In this document: piece by piece, positions 7,571 through 16,386 of the stretch | How positions within the stretch are numbered: position 1 is the stretch's first letter | Layout of the letters: each line of letters starts with the position of its first letter | Origin: Devosia equisanguinis | GTDB lineage: Bacteria; Pseudomonadota; Alphaproteobacteria; Rhizobiales; Hyphomicrobiaceae | Direction: 5' to 3' | Assembly: GCA_945862355.1 (NCBI GenBank) | Contig: CAMAYR010000012.1 | Coordinates: 1 to 38,066, forward strand | Length of the DNA: 38,066 bases | Program-made: the position numbers and the translations under genes | Notes under the pieces: model-generated | Database searches by the model: none | Seen by the model: only the letters and a program-made list of their open reading frames with translations | Told to the model about the DNA's origin: nothing

Positions 7571-8842
7571 ATGTTCGGGCGTGTTGTAGTCGCCGGTCTG
7601 GCCCTCGCGGCGACCGGCATCATGTCGGGTGCGTCGGCACAGGACCGATGGGTGAAAATCGGCAATTTCGACGCCGAGCTGGGGCGCGGTTCCCAGGCCG
7701 TGGACCTGAAGGGCGCCAAAGGCTCCTTCAAGGCATTCCGCGTTCACATGGTGCAGGGTGAGGCGAAGCTGACGAACATTCAGTTTCGCTATATCAACGG
7801 GCAGGCACACAACGAGCGCCGCCTCATCAACCTCTTGCGCAACGAGCGCACGAAGCCGATCGACCAGCGCAGCGCCGAGCGGTTCGTCGAGGGGCTGACC
7901 ACCTGCTTCGACAGCAACCAGCGCGGCGCGGTCAAGTTCGAGGTCTACGCCCTTCAGAGCAGGAAAGGCGCTGCTGCCAAGCGGCCGGCGATCACGCAGG
8001 CGTTGACTTGGCCGCCGGCATGCCCTTCAGGCCCAGGCGCCGCGCCAGTGGCCGCCAAGCCCACGACCGGTCCGATCGCGACGACACCGACTGCGCCGAT
8101 CGCACAGCCCGCCGCTGCTGGCACGCAGTTGCCCGGCGGCGCCGTTCTGTTCGGAACCCAGAACGTCGGGTTCGTCCGTGATCGCGACGTGATCCGCGTC
8201 GGCGCGAATCTCGGTCAGTTCGACCGGGTCCAGCTGCGCGTCCTGAATAACGAGGTGCACATCAACGAGCTGGACGTCGTCTATGTCGACGGGACGACCC
8301 AGAAGCTCGTGGTGAACGCCAGCGTGAAGCAGAACACCCGGACACAGTGGTTCAACATCACAGGCACCAAGTTCATCAAGGAGATCAACCTCAACTATCG
8401 CTCGCGGCCGGCATTCAAGGGACAGGCGCGCATCGAGGTCTACGGTCAGATCGCCGATGGCTGGCTTGGCGCGAATGGCCGGGGCCGGCAGTTCAACGAG
8501 GGTTGGGTTCTGCTTGGCGCGCAAACCGCCGGCCGGTTCCTGCGGGCTGAGGTGGATCGCATCGAGGTTGGCCGCAACGAGGGCCTGTTCAAGCGTGTCC
8601 GCGTGACAGTCAAGGATCGTGCGCTGGTATTCGACGAGCTGCGCGTTGTGTACGGCAACGGCGAGGAAGAGGTGATCCCGGTCAAGACGACCATCGCCGC
8701 CAACTCGACCTTCGGTCCCGTCGATCTGAAAGGTGGCAACCGCGTGATCCGCGAGATTCGTGCGCGGTATCGTTCGGCGATCGTGGATGCCAAGGCCATT
8801 GGTCGTGGCGCTGCGGTTGTGGAGATCTGGGGTCAGCACTGA
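7571..8842 (+). CDS. Secreted protein of three related beta-rich repeats, function unknown
   Basis: The 423-residue protein has a signal peptide (residues 1-23, cleavage after ASA) and then three related domains. Domain 1 (about 26-128) starts RWVKIGNFDAE and ends FEVYALQ; domain 2 (about 190-292) starts AVLFGTQNVG and ends IEVYGQ; domain 3 (about 311-422) starts GWVLLGAQTAG and ends VEIWGQ. Each contains a V/I-R/G-x-G...F-x-x-V-x-L/V-V pattern followed by a short 'Y-x-(N/D)G' turn, consistent with a beta-sandwich fold. A Pro/Ala/Thr-rich linker (about 150-188) separates domains 1 and 2. From memory the repeat resembles DUF2541-type periplasmic proteins, but this was not tested. ATG 7571 is preferred over an in-frame TTG at 7565 because AAGGAG lies at the right distance. 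It is a single-gene unit with its own terminator. Confidence 0.8.
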   Translation: MFGRVVVAGLALAATGIMSGASAQDRWVKIGNFDAELGRGSQAVDLKGAKGSFKAFRVHMVQGEAKLTNIQFRYINGQAHNERRLINLLRNERTKPIDQRSAERFVEGLTTCFDSNQRGAVKFEVYALQSRKGAAAKRPAITQALTWPPACPSGPGAAPVAAKPTTGPIATTPTAPIAQPAAAGTQLPGGAVLFGTQNVGFVRDRDVIRVGANLGQFDRVQLRVLNNEVHINELDVVYVDGTTQKLVVNASVKQNTRTQWFNITGTKFIKEINLNYRSRPAFKGQARIEVYGQIADGWLGANGRGRQFNEGWVLLGAQTAGRFLRAEVDRIEVGRNEGLFKRVRVTVKDRALVFDELRVVYGNGEEEVIPVKTTIAANSTFGPVDLKGGNRVIREIRARYRSAIVDAKAIGRGAAVVEIWGQH

Positions 8843-8874
8843 TCCTCGGCCAACAGACGCTATACAGACGGTAT

Positions 8875-8913
8875 AATGAACGAGGGGGCTGCCGCAAGGC
8901 GGCCCCCTTCATT
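8875..8913. terminator. Strong bidirectional terminator between convergent genes
   Basis: A 10-pair GC-rich stem (8884-8893 with 8898-8907, one G-T pair) closes on a GCAA tetraloop. The outer arms AATGAA (8875-8880) and TTCATT (8908-8913) are complementary, giving A/T-rich tails on both sides. It can serve the rightward secreted-protein gene and the leftward aconitase gene, which converge here. Confidence 0.8.
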
Positions 8914-9103
8914 GTTGCGACCACGTAGAAATCGTATTGCAACCGTCGTCGGTGCTGGACGGCTCGCGTGAAGTTTGCCGCCCCAGGAAGCGGTCCAGGG
9001 CACTTGCCCCTTGGCGGCAAATCGCTGGGGACAGGGGCACGGTTCAGGTTGGTGCAGCCGCCCAGGCTGAGGTCGACCGGACGCGGCCCTGATCCGTCGT
9101 CGT

Positions 9104-11791
9104 TCACGTCTCGCTGAGATGCCTGAACAGAACGGACAGGAGGCCACCCGCGCCGAGCACATCGGCTTCGCGTGCCGTCTCGAGGCGGACGCCCAATGTC
9201 ACGCTTTGCGCCCGGCCTGTCGGTCGCACGATTTCGGCGACTATGTTTCCGCCGACGACGAGCCCCTTGTCGAGCCCGCTCAGGCGAAAAGTTTCAGCCC
9301 CCGTCAGCGCCAACGTTTTGCGCGTCACGCCCTCCGGGAAGGTCAGCGGCAGAACACCGACCGCGACGAGATTGGCGCGATGAATGCGCTCGAAGCTCTC
9401 TGCGATCACCGCGCGCACGCCGAGATAGGCGACGCCCTTGGCAGCCCAGTCGCGCGAGGAGCCGGCGCCGTAGCGCTTGCCCGCGATCAGGATGGTGCCG
9501 ACACCTTGAGCGGTGCAGAGCATCGCCGCATCGACGAGGGGAATGGGGTTGCCCGTCGGCGAAAGTCGCGTGCGCGGTCCGGGCTCGCCGACCATCTCAT
9601 TGAGGATGTGAGCGTTCGCGAAGGTGCCGCGTGTCGCGACCGCATGATGGCCGCGACGGGCCGCGTAGGTTCCGAAATCCGCCGGCTCGACCTTCCGCGA
9701 GGTGAGCCAGCGCGCGGCGGGCGTTCCGGGCCGGATCTCGCCATTAGGAGAAAGATGGTCCGTTGTGATCGCGTCGCCCAGCACGGCGAGCGGCTTCAAA
9801 TCTTCCAGGACATCGGGGATGCTGCCCTCTGGATTTGGCGGTCGGATCGGCGAGCGCGACAGGAACGTGCTGCCCGGTTGCCAGGGGAAACGATTGCCGC
9901 GCGGCCCCTCGACGGCTTTCCAACTGTCGTGTCCACTCAATTCGGTGCCGTATACGCGCCGGTAGTCCTCTGTCGAGACGTTGCGCAGCGACGAGGCGAT
10001 CTCGGCGTCCGATGGCCAGATGTCGGCAAGCATGATGGGTGCGCCATCGGCGTCGTGCCCGAGCGGCTGCGTCGTCAAATCGAGGCGCACCGTACCGGCA
10101 ATTGCGTGCGCGATGACAAGCGCGGGCGAGGCCAGATAGGCGGCATTTACCAGGGCATGCACGCGCCCTGCGAAATTGCGATTGCCCGAAAGCACGGCTA
10201 CGCCGGTAAAGCTGTTTGCAGCCAGTGCCGCCTCGATCTGGGGCGCCAGCGAGCCCGAGTTTCCGTTGCAGGTCGTGCAGCCATAGCCGACGACGGCAAA
10301 ACCAAGCTCGTCGAGCGGGGCCTGAAGTCCGGCGGCGGCGAGGTAGGCGCCGACCACGCGAGAGCCCGGCGCGAACGTCGTCTTCACCCAGGGCTTGGGG
10401 GAAAGTCCGCGCGCTGCCGCGTTCCGCGCCAGTAAACCTGCCGCGATCATCGCCGCAGGGCTCGAGGTACTGGTGCAACTGGTGATCGCGGCGATGACGA
10501 CATCGCCGTCGTGACGAGCCATGTCAGGTCCGGACGGCGCGTGGCCGTTGGCTTTCGTCTTTATGCTGCGGGCGAAGGAGGCCGGTACTTGCGCCAGAGG
10601 CACGCGCTCGTCTGGACTGTTCGGGCCTGCCATGCACGGCTCGACCTTCGACAGATCGAAGTCGATTACCTGATCGTAGCGTGCGGCGAGATCCGCATCG
10701 CGCGGCGTGTCCCATAGACCCTGCGCCTTCGCGTAGCACTCGACGCGTGCCACATGGGCGTCATCCCGGCCGGTCAGGCGCAAGTATTCGAGCGTGCGCG
10801 CATCGATGGGAAACAGCAGCGAGTTGGCACCGTACTCGGGCGCCATGTTCGCGATCATGGCGCGGGTCTCGACGGGTAGCCGGGCAACCGCGTCGCCGCA
10901 TGCCTCGAGATATACGTCGACAACGCCGACGCGGCGCAGGTGCTCGGTCAAGGTCAGCAGTAGATCGTTTCCGCCGACGCCGGCTGCGAGTTCGCCAGAC
11001 AGCCGAAGTGCTGCCACGCGCGGGCTCGCGACAAGCGTTCCGTGGCCCAGCATCACGGCCTCCGCCTCGAGGCCACCGACGCCCCAGGCGAGCACGCCGA
11101 GGCCGTTGATCATGGTCGTGTGGCTGTCGGTGCCCAGCAGCGTGTCGGCAAGCGCGATTCGGCCGGCGCCGCCGCCGTCTACGATCCGGACGACGGACGA
11201 CAGGTACTCGAGATTGAGCTGATGCATGATGCCGCTGCCGGGCGGCAGTGTGCGCATGTTGTCGAAGGCCTGAGCACACCACTTCAGGAACTCGAACCGC
11301 TCACGGTTGCGCTCCACCTCGACGCGCTCGTTCATTACGCGCGGCGATGTGCCGGCACCCAGTCTGCCGCCACACCCGGCGGCCTGACCGCCGTGCTCGG
11401 CGATAAGGGCGTGATCGACGACGAAATCGACTGGAATGTGCGGATTGACCCGCCGGGGATCGATGTCCCTTTCGGCCAGGGCGTCACGCATGGAAGCAAG
11501 GTCGGTCATCAGTGGCAAGCCGGTGAAGTCCTGCAGCAACAGCCTGCCAGGCTGGAATTCGAGCACGCCTTCCCGGGGCAGACGGGACAGCCAATCGAGT
11601 TCCGGGGCTCCCGGACGTGCGCCGTTCACGAGGGCTGCTTCCGCCAGGATCCGCAGCGTCCTCGGCAAGTCGCCCACGAGCAGGTGGCCTTGGCGCTCGG
11701 CCTGCTCCAGGCTCAGAAACCGGAGACCGGGATCGGAGTTTCCCGGAAGCGGCACCAGCAGCTCGGATTGGGCGATCGCCTGTTGGGTCAC
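9104..11791 (-). CDS. Aconitase-family hydratase, AcnA-like and divergent
   Basis: The 895-residue protein has the full AcnA layout. The iron-sulphur cysteines are Cys439 (ITSCT), Cys505 and Cys508 (GYGCTTC). Other landmarks are the catalytic VVDH at 124-127, GTDSHTTMINGLG at 220-232, SGNRNFAGRVH with two substrate-binding Arg, TTDHLSP, RGTFAN and YGAGSSRDWAAKG in the swivel domain. It would interconvert citrate and isocitrate, or a related tricarboxylate such as 2-methylcitrate, in the cytoplasm. Several usually invariant spots differ: SCTNTSNP is SCTSTSSP, CTTCIGN is CTTCNGN, and EYGATCGFFPID is EYGANSLLFPID. This suggests a specialised paralogue rather than the housekeeping enzyme. The start is GTG at 11791 with GGAG five bases upstream. 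It stands alone and diverges from the alpha/beta hydrolase gene. Confidence 0.85.
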   Translation of the reverse strand: MTQQAIAQSELLVPLPGNSDPGLRFLSLEQAERQGHLLVGDLPRTLRILAEAALVNGARPGAPELDWLSRLPREGVLEFQPGRLLLQDFTGLPLMTDLASMRDALAERDIDPRRVNPHIPVDFVVDHALIAEHGGQAAGCGGRLGAGTSPRVMNERVEVERNRERFEFLKWCAQAFDNMRTLPPGSGIMHQLNLEYLSSVVRIVDGGGAGRIALADTLLGTDSHTTMINGLGVLAWGVGGLEAEAVMLGHGTLVASPRVAALRLSGELAAGVGGNDLLLTLTEHLRRVGVVDVYLEACGDAVARLPVETRAMIANMAPEYGANSLLFPIDARTLEYLRLTGRDDAHVARVECYAKAQGLWDTPRDADLAARYDQVIDFDLSKVEPCMAGPNSPDERVPLAQVPASFARSIKTKANGHAPSGPDMARHDGDVVIAAITSCTSTSSPAAMIAAGLLARNAAARGLSPKPWVKTTFAPGSRVVGAYLAAAGLQAPLDELGFAVVGYGCTTCNGNSGSLAPQIEAALAANSFTGVAVLSGNRNFAGRVHALVNAAYLASPALVIAHAIAGTVRLDLTTQPLGHDADGAPIMLADIWPSDAEIASSLRNVSTEDYRRVYGTELSGHDSWKAVEGPRGNRFPWQPGSTFLSRSPIRPPNPEGSIPDVLEDLKPLAVLGDAITTDHLSPNGEIRPGTPAARWLTSRKVEPADFGTYAARRGHHAVATRGTFANAHILNEMVGEPGPRTRLSPTGNPIPLVDAAMLCTAQGVGTILIAGKRYGAGSSRDWAAKGVAYLGVRAVIAESFERIHRANLVAVGVLPLTFPEGVTRKTLALTGAETFRLSGLDKGLVVGGNIVAEIVRPTGRAQSVTLGVRLETAREADVLGAGGLLSVLFRHLSET

Positions 11792-11865
11792 AGCGGCTCC
11801 ATCTTCATGCAGAGGTGATCGGGAGCGAAAAATTGCGGCATGAAGGCGGCCGCGCCGATCCTCGA

Positions 11866-11910
11866 GGCGACATTATCTCGAGATGCCGCCAAGTTCTGGC
11901 GACACTATCT
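11866..11910. promoter_or_regulatory. Direct-repeat pair in the divergent acn / hydrolase promoter region
   Basis: GGCGACATTATCT (11866-11878) and GGCGACACTATCT (11898-11910) match at 12 of 13 bases and are 32 bases apart, about three helical turns. They lie in the 285-base gap between the leftward aconitase gene and the rightward hydrolase gene, a natural place for activator or repressor sites. No known regulator consensus was recognised. Confidence 0.4.
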
Positions 11911-12076
11911 TGCTCCCGGCGGCAAGAAGCCATAGTTCGTGGCGGGGACGTTGTCATGCAGGCAGTGGGCTGCCTGTCTGGCGTTCCGGCCTCGGCATCG
12001 CACCCGGTCCCTGCCATTTCGCTTCCGTGCGCCGCCGACGTATGGTTCGCACGGGTTCAAGTCAGGAGCTATCACC

Positions 12077-12865
12077 ATGCGCTTCCGCCTTAAGAACGGT
12101 CTTTCCATCGGCTACAAGACGCGCGGACGCGGGCCGACCATCGTGCTCATTCCCGCAATCGGCTGCCTCAAGGAAATGTGGGACCCGGTGATCGCGGAGC
12201 TGGAGGACAGCTATCGCCTTATCGCGGTGGAGGTTCGCGGGCACGGCGAGAGCGACGTCCCCGGCGGACCGTTCGACATGGACGATCTCTCCGACGACGT
12301 GATCGAGCTGGTGCGCACCATCGGCGGCGGCAAGGCGATCGTCGGCGGCTGCTCGATGGGCGGACAGATCGCCCAGGGCGTCGGCGTGAAGGCGCCCGAG
12401 AACCTCTATGGTATCTTCATCTCCAATACGGGATACCAGCGCAACGACGCGATCCGCAAAGTGATGGAGGATCGCGCAGCTTCAGCTGAGCTGGGCATGA
12501 CGGGGCCGATCTGGATCACGCTGAACCGCTGGTTCTCTCCCGAGTACCAGAAGGCGCACCCGGAGCATGTGAAGCTCGCCTACGACTGGCTCGCCAGCGC
12601 CGATCCCATCGTTCACGCCTGGTCGTGGCGCGCGATCAAGGGGCTCGACTACGCCGAGCGGCTGAAGTCGCTGAAAGTTCCCGCACTCGCCATTGCCGGA
12701 AGCCAGGATCAGTCGAGCGCCGCTTCGGAGGTCGAGGCAATGGCCAAGGTACTGCCGAACTGCATCTACCGCGAGTGCAAGGGCGCGGGGCACCTGTCTC
12801 CGGTCGAACAGCCCAGGCAATACGCTGCCTTTCTGCGGGAGTTCGCGGAGAAGGTGACGAGCTGA
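12077..12865 (+). CDS. Alpha/beta hydrolase (3-oxoadipate enol-lactonase-like)
   Basis: The 262-residue protein is a classic alpha/beta hydrolase. The nucleophile is Ser93 in GGCSMGG, the acid is probably Asp211 in AGSQDQSS, and the catalytic His is His239 in GAGHLSPVEQP. The oxyanion region is VLIPAIGC (about 23-30), where HG is more usual. The HxxPxEQP context around His239 is common among enol-lactonases and C-C bond hydrolases of aromatic degradation, but substrate cannot be assigned. ATG 12077 follows AGGAG at good spacing; an in-frame ATG at 11939 would add 46 residues of non-homologous sequence and is rejected. It is monocistronic as far as can be seen and diverges from the aconitase gene. 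Confidence 0.85.
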   Translation: MRFRLKNGLSIGYKTRGRGPTIVLIPAIGCLKEMWDPVIAELEDSYRLIAVEVRGHGESDVPGGPFDMDDLSDDVIELVRTIGGGKAIVGGCSMGGQIAQGVGVKAPENLYGIFISNTGYQRNDAIRKVMEDRAASAELGMTGPIWITLNRWFSPEYQKAHPEHVKLAYDWLASADPIVHAWSWRAIKGLDYAERLKSLKVPALAIAGSQDQSSAASEVEAMAKVLPNCIYRECKGAGHLSPVEQPRQYAAFLREFAEKVTS

Positions 12866-13326
12866 GGCGCCCCGACGGCTGCCAAAAACTGAAGCATAGG
12901 CGCGAAAACTGACGCGGAAGTCTTTATCTTCAGTATGCATCTTGTCTCTGGTTTTCTGGCGAAGACCGATCCTCGAACCGGCCGATCCGAGCGAAGCGAG
13001 ATGCTTTAGGATCGGCTGCCGGTTACGGAAAGAAGTGATCTCTATAAGCCAGGGGCCGCCGTGACGCATGGCCCCTACGGTTAACCGCGAGCGCCCCTGG
13101 AGCTTCCGCGATCCCTGGTTTTGAAGGATATGGAAGCCAATTCTGGTGTCGCCCGTACTGTGGCATCATGCGCCTGCGGGGATCGCGTCAGAAGCCGAAT
13201 GGTCGGGCAAGTCGGAAAACAATGCTACAGCTCCAACTTTCCAGCGCACTTCCATTCGTTCGACCACCAGCGGCGATCGCGACTGATCCGATACTGATCC
13301 AGGCTGAGCTATAGGTTGCCCTTCCC
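12866..13326. other. Intergenic region, no gene seen
   Basis: This 461-base gap between the hydrolase and rfbC has no convincing coding frame. It contains an 8-base inverted repeat (CCGATCCT at 12966-12973, AGGATCGG at 13008-13015) and a hairpin with arms AGGGGCC (13051-13057) and GGCCCCT (13070-13076). Neither is followed by a T-run. The rfbC promoter presumably lies here but no clear -35/-10 pair was found. Confidence 0.5.
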
Positions 13327-13878
13327 ATGAAAGTAGTCTCGCTCGATATTCCAGACGTCAAGCTCATCACGCCGCGGAAATTTGGTGACAACCGAGGATT
13401 CTTCTCGGAGGTCTACAACGCCGAAGCGCTGGCCGCCGCCGGCATCGATATTCGCTTCGTGCAGGACAACCACTCGGTGTCGATGGAAACCGGCACAGTG
13501 AGGGGGCTGCATTTCCAGAAGCCGCCACACGCGCAGGCCAAGCTCGTCCGTGTGGCCCGCGGGCGCATCATCGACGTGGCGGTGGACTTGCGGCGCGGTT
13601 CGCCGACCTATGGCCGCCATGTCAGCGCGGAACTGTCGGCGGAGAACTGGGCGCAACTGCTGGTGCCGGCGGGCTTCGCGCATGGGTTCTGCACGCTCGA
13701 GCCCAACTGCGAGGTGCTCTACAAGGTCGATGCACACTACTCGCCACAGTCGGATGCCGGCATTCTATGGTGCGACCCGGCGCTCAGGATCGACTGGCCG
13801 GTTCGGATCAGCGATGCGCTGCTGTCCGACAAGGATGCGAAATTGCCGCTGCTGCAGGATCTCGGCGACGTGTTCTGA
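13327..13878 (+). CDS. rfbC: dTDP-4-dehydrorhamnose 3,5-epimerase
   Basis: The 183-residue protein has the RmlC cupin fold signature. Key points are FGDNRGFFSE at 19-28, QDNHSVS at 46-52, the catalytic base His62 in VRGLHFQ, VRVARGRIIDVAVDLR at 75-89, and Tyr132 (EVLYKVDAHYSP), the expected proton donor. It epimerises C3 and C5 of dTDP-4-keto-6-deoxyglucose on the way to dTDP-L-rhamnose for surface polysaccharide. The ribosome site is poor (AGGTTGCCC region), but the ATG gives the standard N-terminus. rfbB follows 55 bases downstream, so the two form a short operon. rfbA and rfbD are not in the window. Confidence 0.93.
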   Translation: MKVVSLDIPDVKLITPRKFGDNRGFFSEVYNAEALAAAGIDIRFVQDNHSVSMETGTVRGLHFQKPPHAQAKLVRVARGRIIDVAVDLRRGSPTYGRHVSAELSAENWAQLLVPAGFAHGFCTLEPNCEVLYKVDAHYSPQSDAGILWCDPALRIDWPVRISDALLSDKDAKLPLLQDLGDVF

Positions 13879-13933
13879 GCCCGTCCAGCGAGCCCGTGGA
13901 ATTCTGTTCACGAATTGAGAGAAAGAAGCTGCC

Positions 13934-15007
13934 ATGCGCGTCATCGTCACCGGGGGAGCTGGATTCATCGGCTCGGCTCTCGTGCGTCATCTGGTGGGAG
14001 AGCGCGGTTTCGAGGTCGTGAACGTCGATAAGCTGACCTACGCGGCCAATCTCGCCTCGCTGAACTCGATCGCCGGCAAGCCGGGCTACCGACACGTGAA
14101 AGCAGACATCTGCGATCGTGATGCGATCGACGCGGTGCTGAGCGACTTCAAGCCGGACGCCGTCATACATCTGGCCGCGGAGAGCCACGTCGACCGCTCC
14201 ATCACAGGCTCGGCGGAGTTCATCCAGACCAACATCGTCGGCACGCACATGATGCTGGAGGCGGCGCGAGCTTACTGGCAAGGGCTGGCAGGGAACGCCA
14301 AGTCGGCCTTCCGCTTCCTGCACGTCTCGACCGACGAGGTCTATGGCTCGCTTCCCCCGGACGGCTTCTTCCTCGAGACCACGCCTTACGATCCCCGTTC
14401 GCCTTACTCCGCCAGCAAAGCCTCGTCAGATCATCTGGTCAGCGCCTGGCACGAGACCTATGGATTGCCGACGCTGATCACGAACTGCTCCAACAACTAC
14501 GGACCCTACCACTTCCCCGAAAAGCTCATCCCGCTGGTGCTGCTCAACGCGCTGGAGGGCAAGCCTCTGCCTGTCTACGGCGACGGGCGACAAGTGCGCG
14601 ATTGGCTCTATGTCGATGACCACGTTCGCGCGCTCGTGCTCGCGCTGGAACGCGGGCAGGTCGGCCGGACGTACAACGTCGGCGGACGCGCGCCGATGGA
14701 GAACATCGAGGTCGTCAATACGATTTGCGACATTCTCGACGCTAAGAGGCCGGCGGAAAAACCGCGCCGCAGTCTGATCACATACGTCGCCGATCGTCCC
14801 GGTCACGATCGCCGGTATGCGATCGATCCGTCGCGCATCGAGACGGAGCTCGGCTGGCGGGCGCAGGAGACATTCGCAAGCGGTATCGAGCGAACCGTGC
14901 AGTGGTATCTCGACAATGCAGCCTGGTGGCGGCCATTGCGAGAAGGAGTCTACGCTGGCGGGCGCCTCGGCCTGATCGAGAAGGGCGCGGTCCAGGCGAA
15001 GACATAG
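13934..15007 (+). CDS. rfbB: dTDP-glucose 4,6-dehydratase
   Basis: The 357-residue protein is an extended short-chain dehydrogenase. It has the NAD motif TGGAGFIGS at 6-14, the catalytic triad region STDEVYG with Thr133-Asp134-Glu135, and YSASK with Tyr158 and Lys162. The segment [15 protein letters not shown] and the C-terminal [12 protein letters not shown] block are diagnostic of RmlB. It converts dTDP-glucose to dTDP-4-keto-6-deoxyglucose, the substrate of the rfbC product encoded just upstream. GAGAGAAAG precedes the ATG. A small hairpin follows the stop. Length and motifs are normal. Confidence 0.94.
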   Translation: MRVIVTGGAGFIGSALVRHLVGERGFEVVNVDKLTYAANLASLNSIAGKPGYRHVKADICDRDAIDAVLSDFKPDAVIHLAAESHVDRSITGSAEFIQTNIVGTHMMLEAARAYWQGLAGNAKSAFRFLHVSTDEVYGSLPPDGFFLETTPYDPRSPYSASKASSDHLVSAWHETYGLPTLITNCSNNYGPYHFPEKLIPLVLLNALEGKPLPVYGDGRQVRDWLYVDDHVRALVLALERGQVGRTYNVGGRAPMENIEVVNTICDILDAKRPAEKPRRSLITYVADRPGHDRRYAIDPSRIETELGWRAQETFASGIERTVQWYLDNAAWWRPLREGVYAGGRLGLIEKGAVQAKT

Positions 15008-15019
15008 GTGCGCGCCGCG

Positions 15020-15038
15020 CTTCATCTTCGCGATGAAG
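15020..15038. terminator. Small hairpin between convergent rfbB and dioxygenase genes
   Basis: CTTCATC (15020-15026) pairs with GATGAAG (15032-15038) across a TTCGC loop. It is 13 bases after the rfbB stop and has no T-run, so termination is only suggested. Confidence 0.35.
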
Positions 15039-15125
15039 ACAGGTGCGACGCGCTGGCCCGGCCGACGCAAGTCCCGACGCCGACGCGGACGCCGACGTCA
15101 GCAATGCTGTACGTCCCGAGCAGCG

Positions 15126-16121
15126 TCAGGAATCTGCACCGATTTTCGAGGGGTCCGAGCCCACGCGGCCGGAGAGTCGGTCAGCCTCCGACATGCGCGA
15201 CAACTTGAAATCATAGCGGATGGCGTCCATGCCCTTGATCGGGCAGCTCGGATCGTTCTTCACGATATCGGCCACCAAATCCTCGGAGGACGAGCCGAAA
15301 ACGACATCGCTGGCGAGATACTCGCTCGAGGAGAGGTAGAGCGCGGTGACGAGCTCGCGATAGTCCGGTGCGCCGATGAGCAGGTGGATGTGGGCTGGTC
15401 GCATCCCGTGCCGTTTCTGCGCCTGCACCATAGCGCCTACTGGACCGTCCATCGGGATCGAGTAGTCGAGCGGCGCCACGGTACGCAGGAGGTAGTTGCC
15501 GTTCGCGTCGGTCGTGAAAATGCCTCGGCTGTCCATCGCGCCTGTTGGATCGGCCTGGATGTCGTAGAGCCCGTGGGTGTCGGTCTGCCAGATGCCGATT
15601 TCGGCATTGGGGATCGGGCTTCCGTTAACGTCGGTCACCTTGCCGTACATGGCGACCTCGCCATTGCTCAAATCCTTGCAGATCTGATCGCCGGCCTTGA
15701 AACGCGGTGCGTTCTCGCGAAAGAACGGACCCAGCAGGCTGGTGTCGGTACCAACCTCGATTGCGGTCTTGTCGTGCATGAGGTTGACGAGCGCGGACAG
15801 GCCGGTCGTATCGGATAGCAGGATGAACTCCTGCCGGTCGGGTGTACACATCTTGCCGACGCGGGTGAGAAAATCGATGCCGACGAGCCACTCCGCCGGC
15901 GTCAGCTTCACGTCGCGCGCGAACTGGTGGAGATGCTTCACCGCCGCCTCCATGATCTCGCGCATCCGCGGGTCGGGCGTCGTCGCCATCTGATCGACGA
16001 CGGCCTGGGTGACTGTCGCGGGCGTCAGGCTCAGCACGGCAGGCTTTGCAGCGCCGCCACCAGCGCCGTTCGCATCGGCCGGTTCGTGGTTCTCGGACTT
16101 GCCGAACTGCCGCATCGCCAT
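15126..16121 (-). CDS. Intradiol ring-cleavage dioxygenase (catechol/hydroxyquinol 1,2-dioxygenase type)
   Basis: The 331-residue protein has an N-terminal helical dimerisation domain of intradiol dioxygenases (about 35-150, including DFLTRVGKMC and LVGIDF) and a C-terminal catalytic domain. The four Fe(III) ligands are visible: Tyr186 (WQTDTHGLYDIQ), Tyr220 (RTVAPLDYSIP), and His244 and His246 (RPAHIHLL). It would cleave a catechol or hydroxyquinol between the hydroxyls to a muconate or maleylacetate-type acid. The extra 28 residues at the N-terminus are Gly/Ala-rich and low in complexity. ATG 16121 is chosen because AAGGGAG lies upstream; a longer in-frame extension to 16433 would overlap the divergent gene's start and is unlike the family. 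It diverges from the ThDP enzyme gene across a 265-base shared promoter region. Confidence 0.9.
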   Translation of the reverse strand: MAMRQFGKSENHEPADANGAGGGAAKPAVLSLTPATVTQAVVDQMATTPDPRMREIMEAAVKHLHQFARDVKLTPAEWLVGIDFLTRVGKMCTPDRQEFILLSDTTGLSALVNLMHDKTAIEVGTDTSLLGPFFRENAPRFKAGDQICKDLSNGEVAMYGKVTDVNGSPIPNAEIGIWQTDTHGLYDIQADPTGAMDSRGIFTTDANGNYLLRTVAPLDYSIPMDGPVGAMVQAQKRHGMRPAHIHLLIGAPDYRELVTALYLSSSEYLASDVVFGSSSEDLVADIVKNDPSCPIKGMDAIRYDFKLSRMSEADRLSGRVGSDPSKIGADS

Positions 16122-16386
16122 GGCGAACACTCCCTTTTTAGAACCCTGTCGTTGTTGGTTAGGGTTACGCCATTCCTGGCCCCAATGGAACAGCCAACAC
16201 AGTATGTCCTGGCCAGCTCTGGCCATCGGCTCTGGCACCGGAGCCGGAGTGGGCGTACCTTTGGAAGGATGTTTCTCGCCCGTAACAGTCGCGCAGAGGA
16301 ATAAGGCGGCGGCTCTCATGCCATCGAACGAACGCGCACGTATCGCACGCGCCAAACGCCCGACTAGACAATCCAATGGAGGTCCC

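Noticed and set aside
9119-10435. 438-codon plus-strand frame inside the aconitase gene
   Set aside because: Antisense shadow of a gene with all catalytic motifs on the minus strand.
12966-13015. Inverted repeat CCGATCCT / AGGATCGG after the hydrolase gene as a terminator
   Set aside because: The 34-base loop and lack of a T-run make termination doubtful; it is only mentioned in the intergenic entry.
15069-15096. GACGCC/GACGCG short repeats
   Set aside because: Simple low-complexity GC-rich sequence in a short gap, with no regular unit like a CRISPR or protein-binding array.
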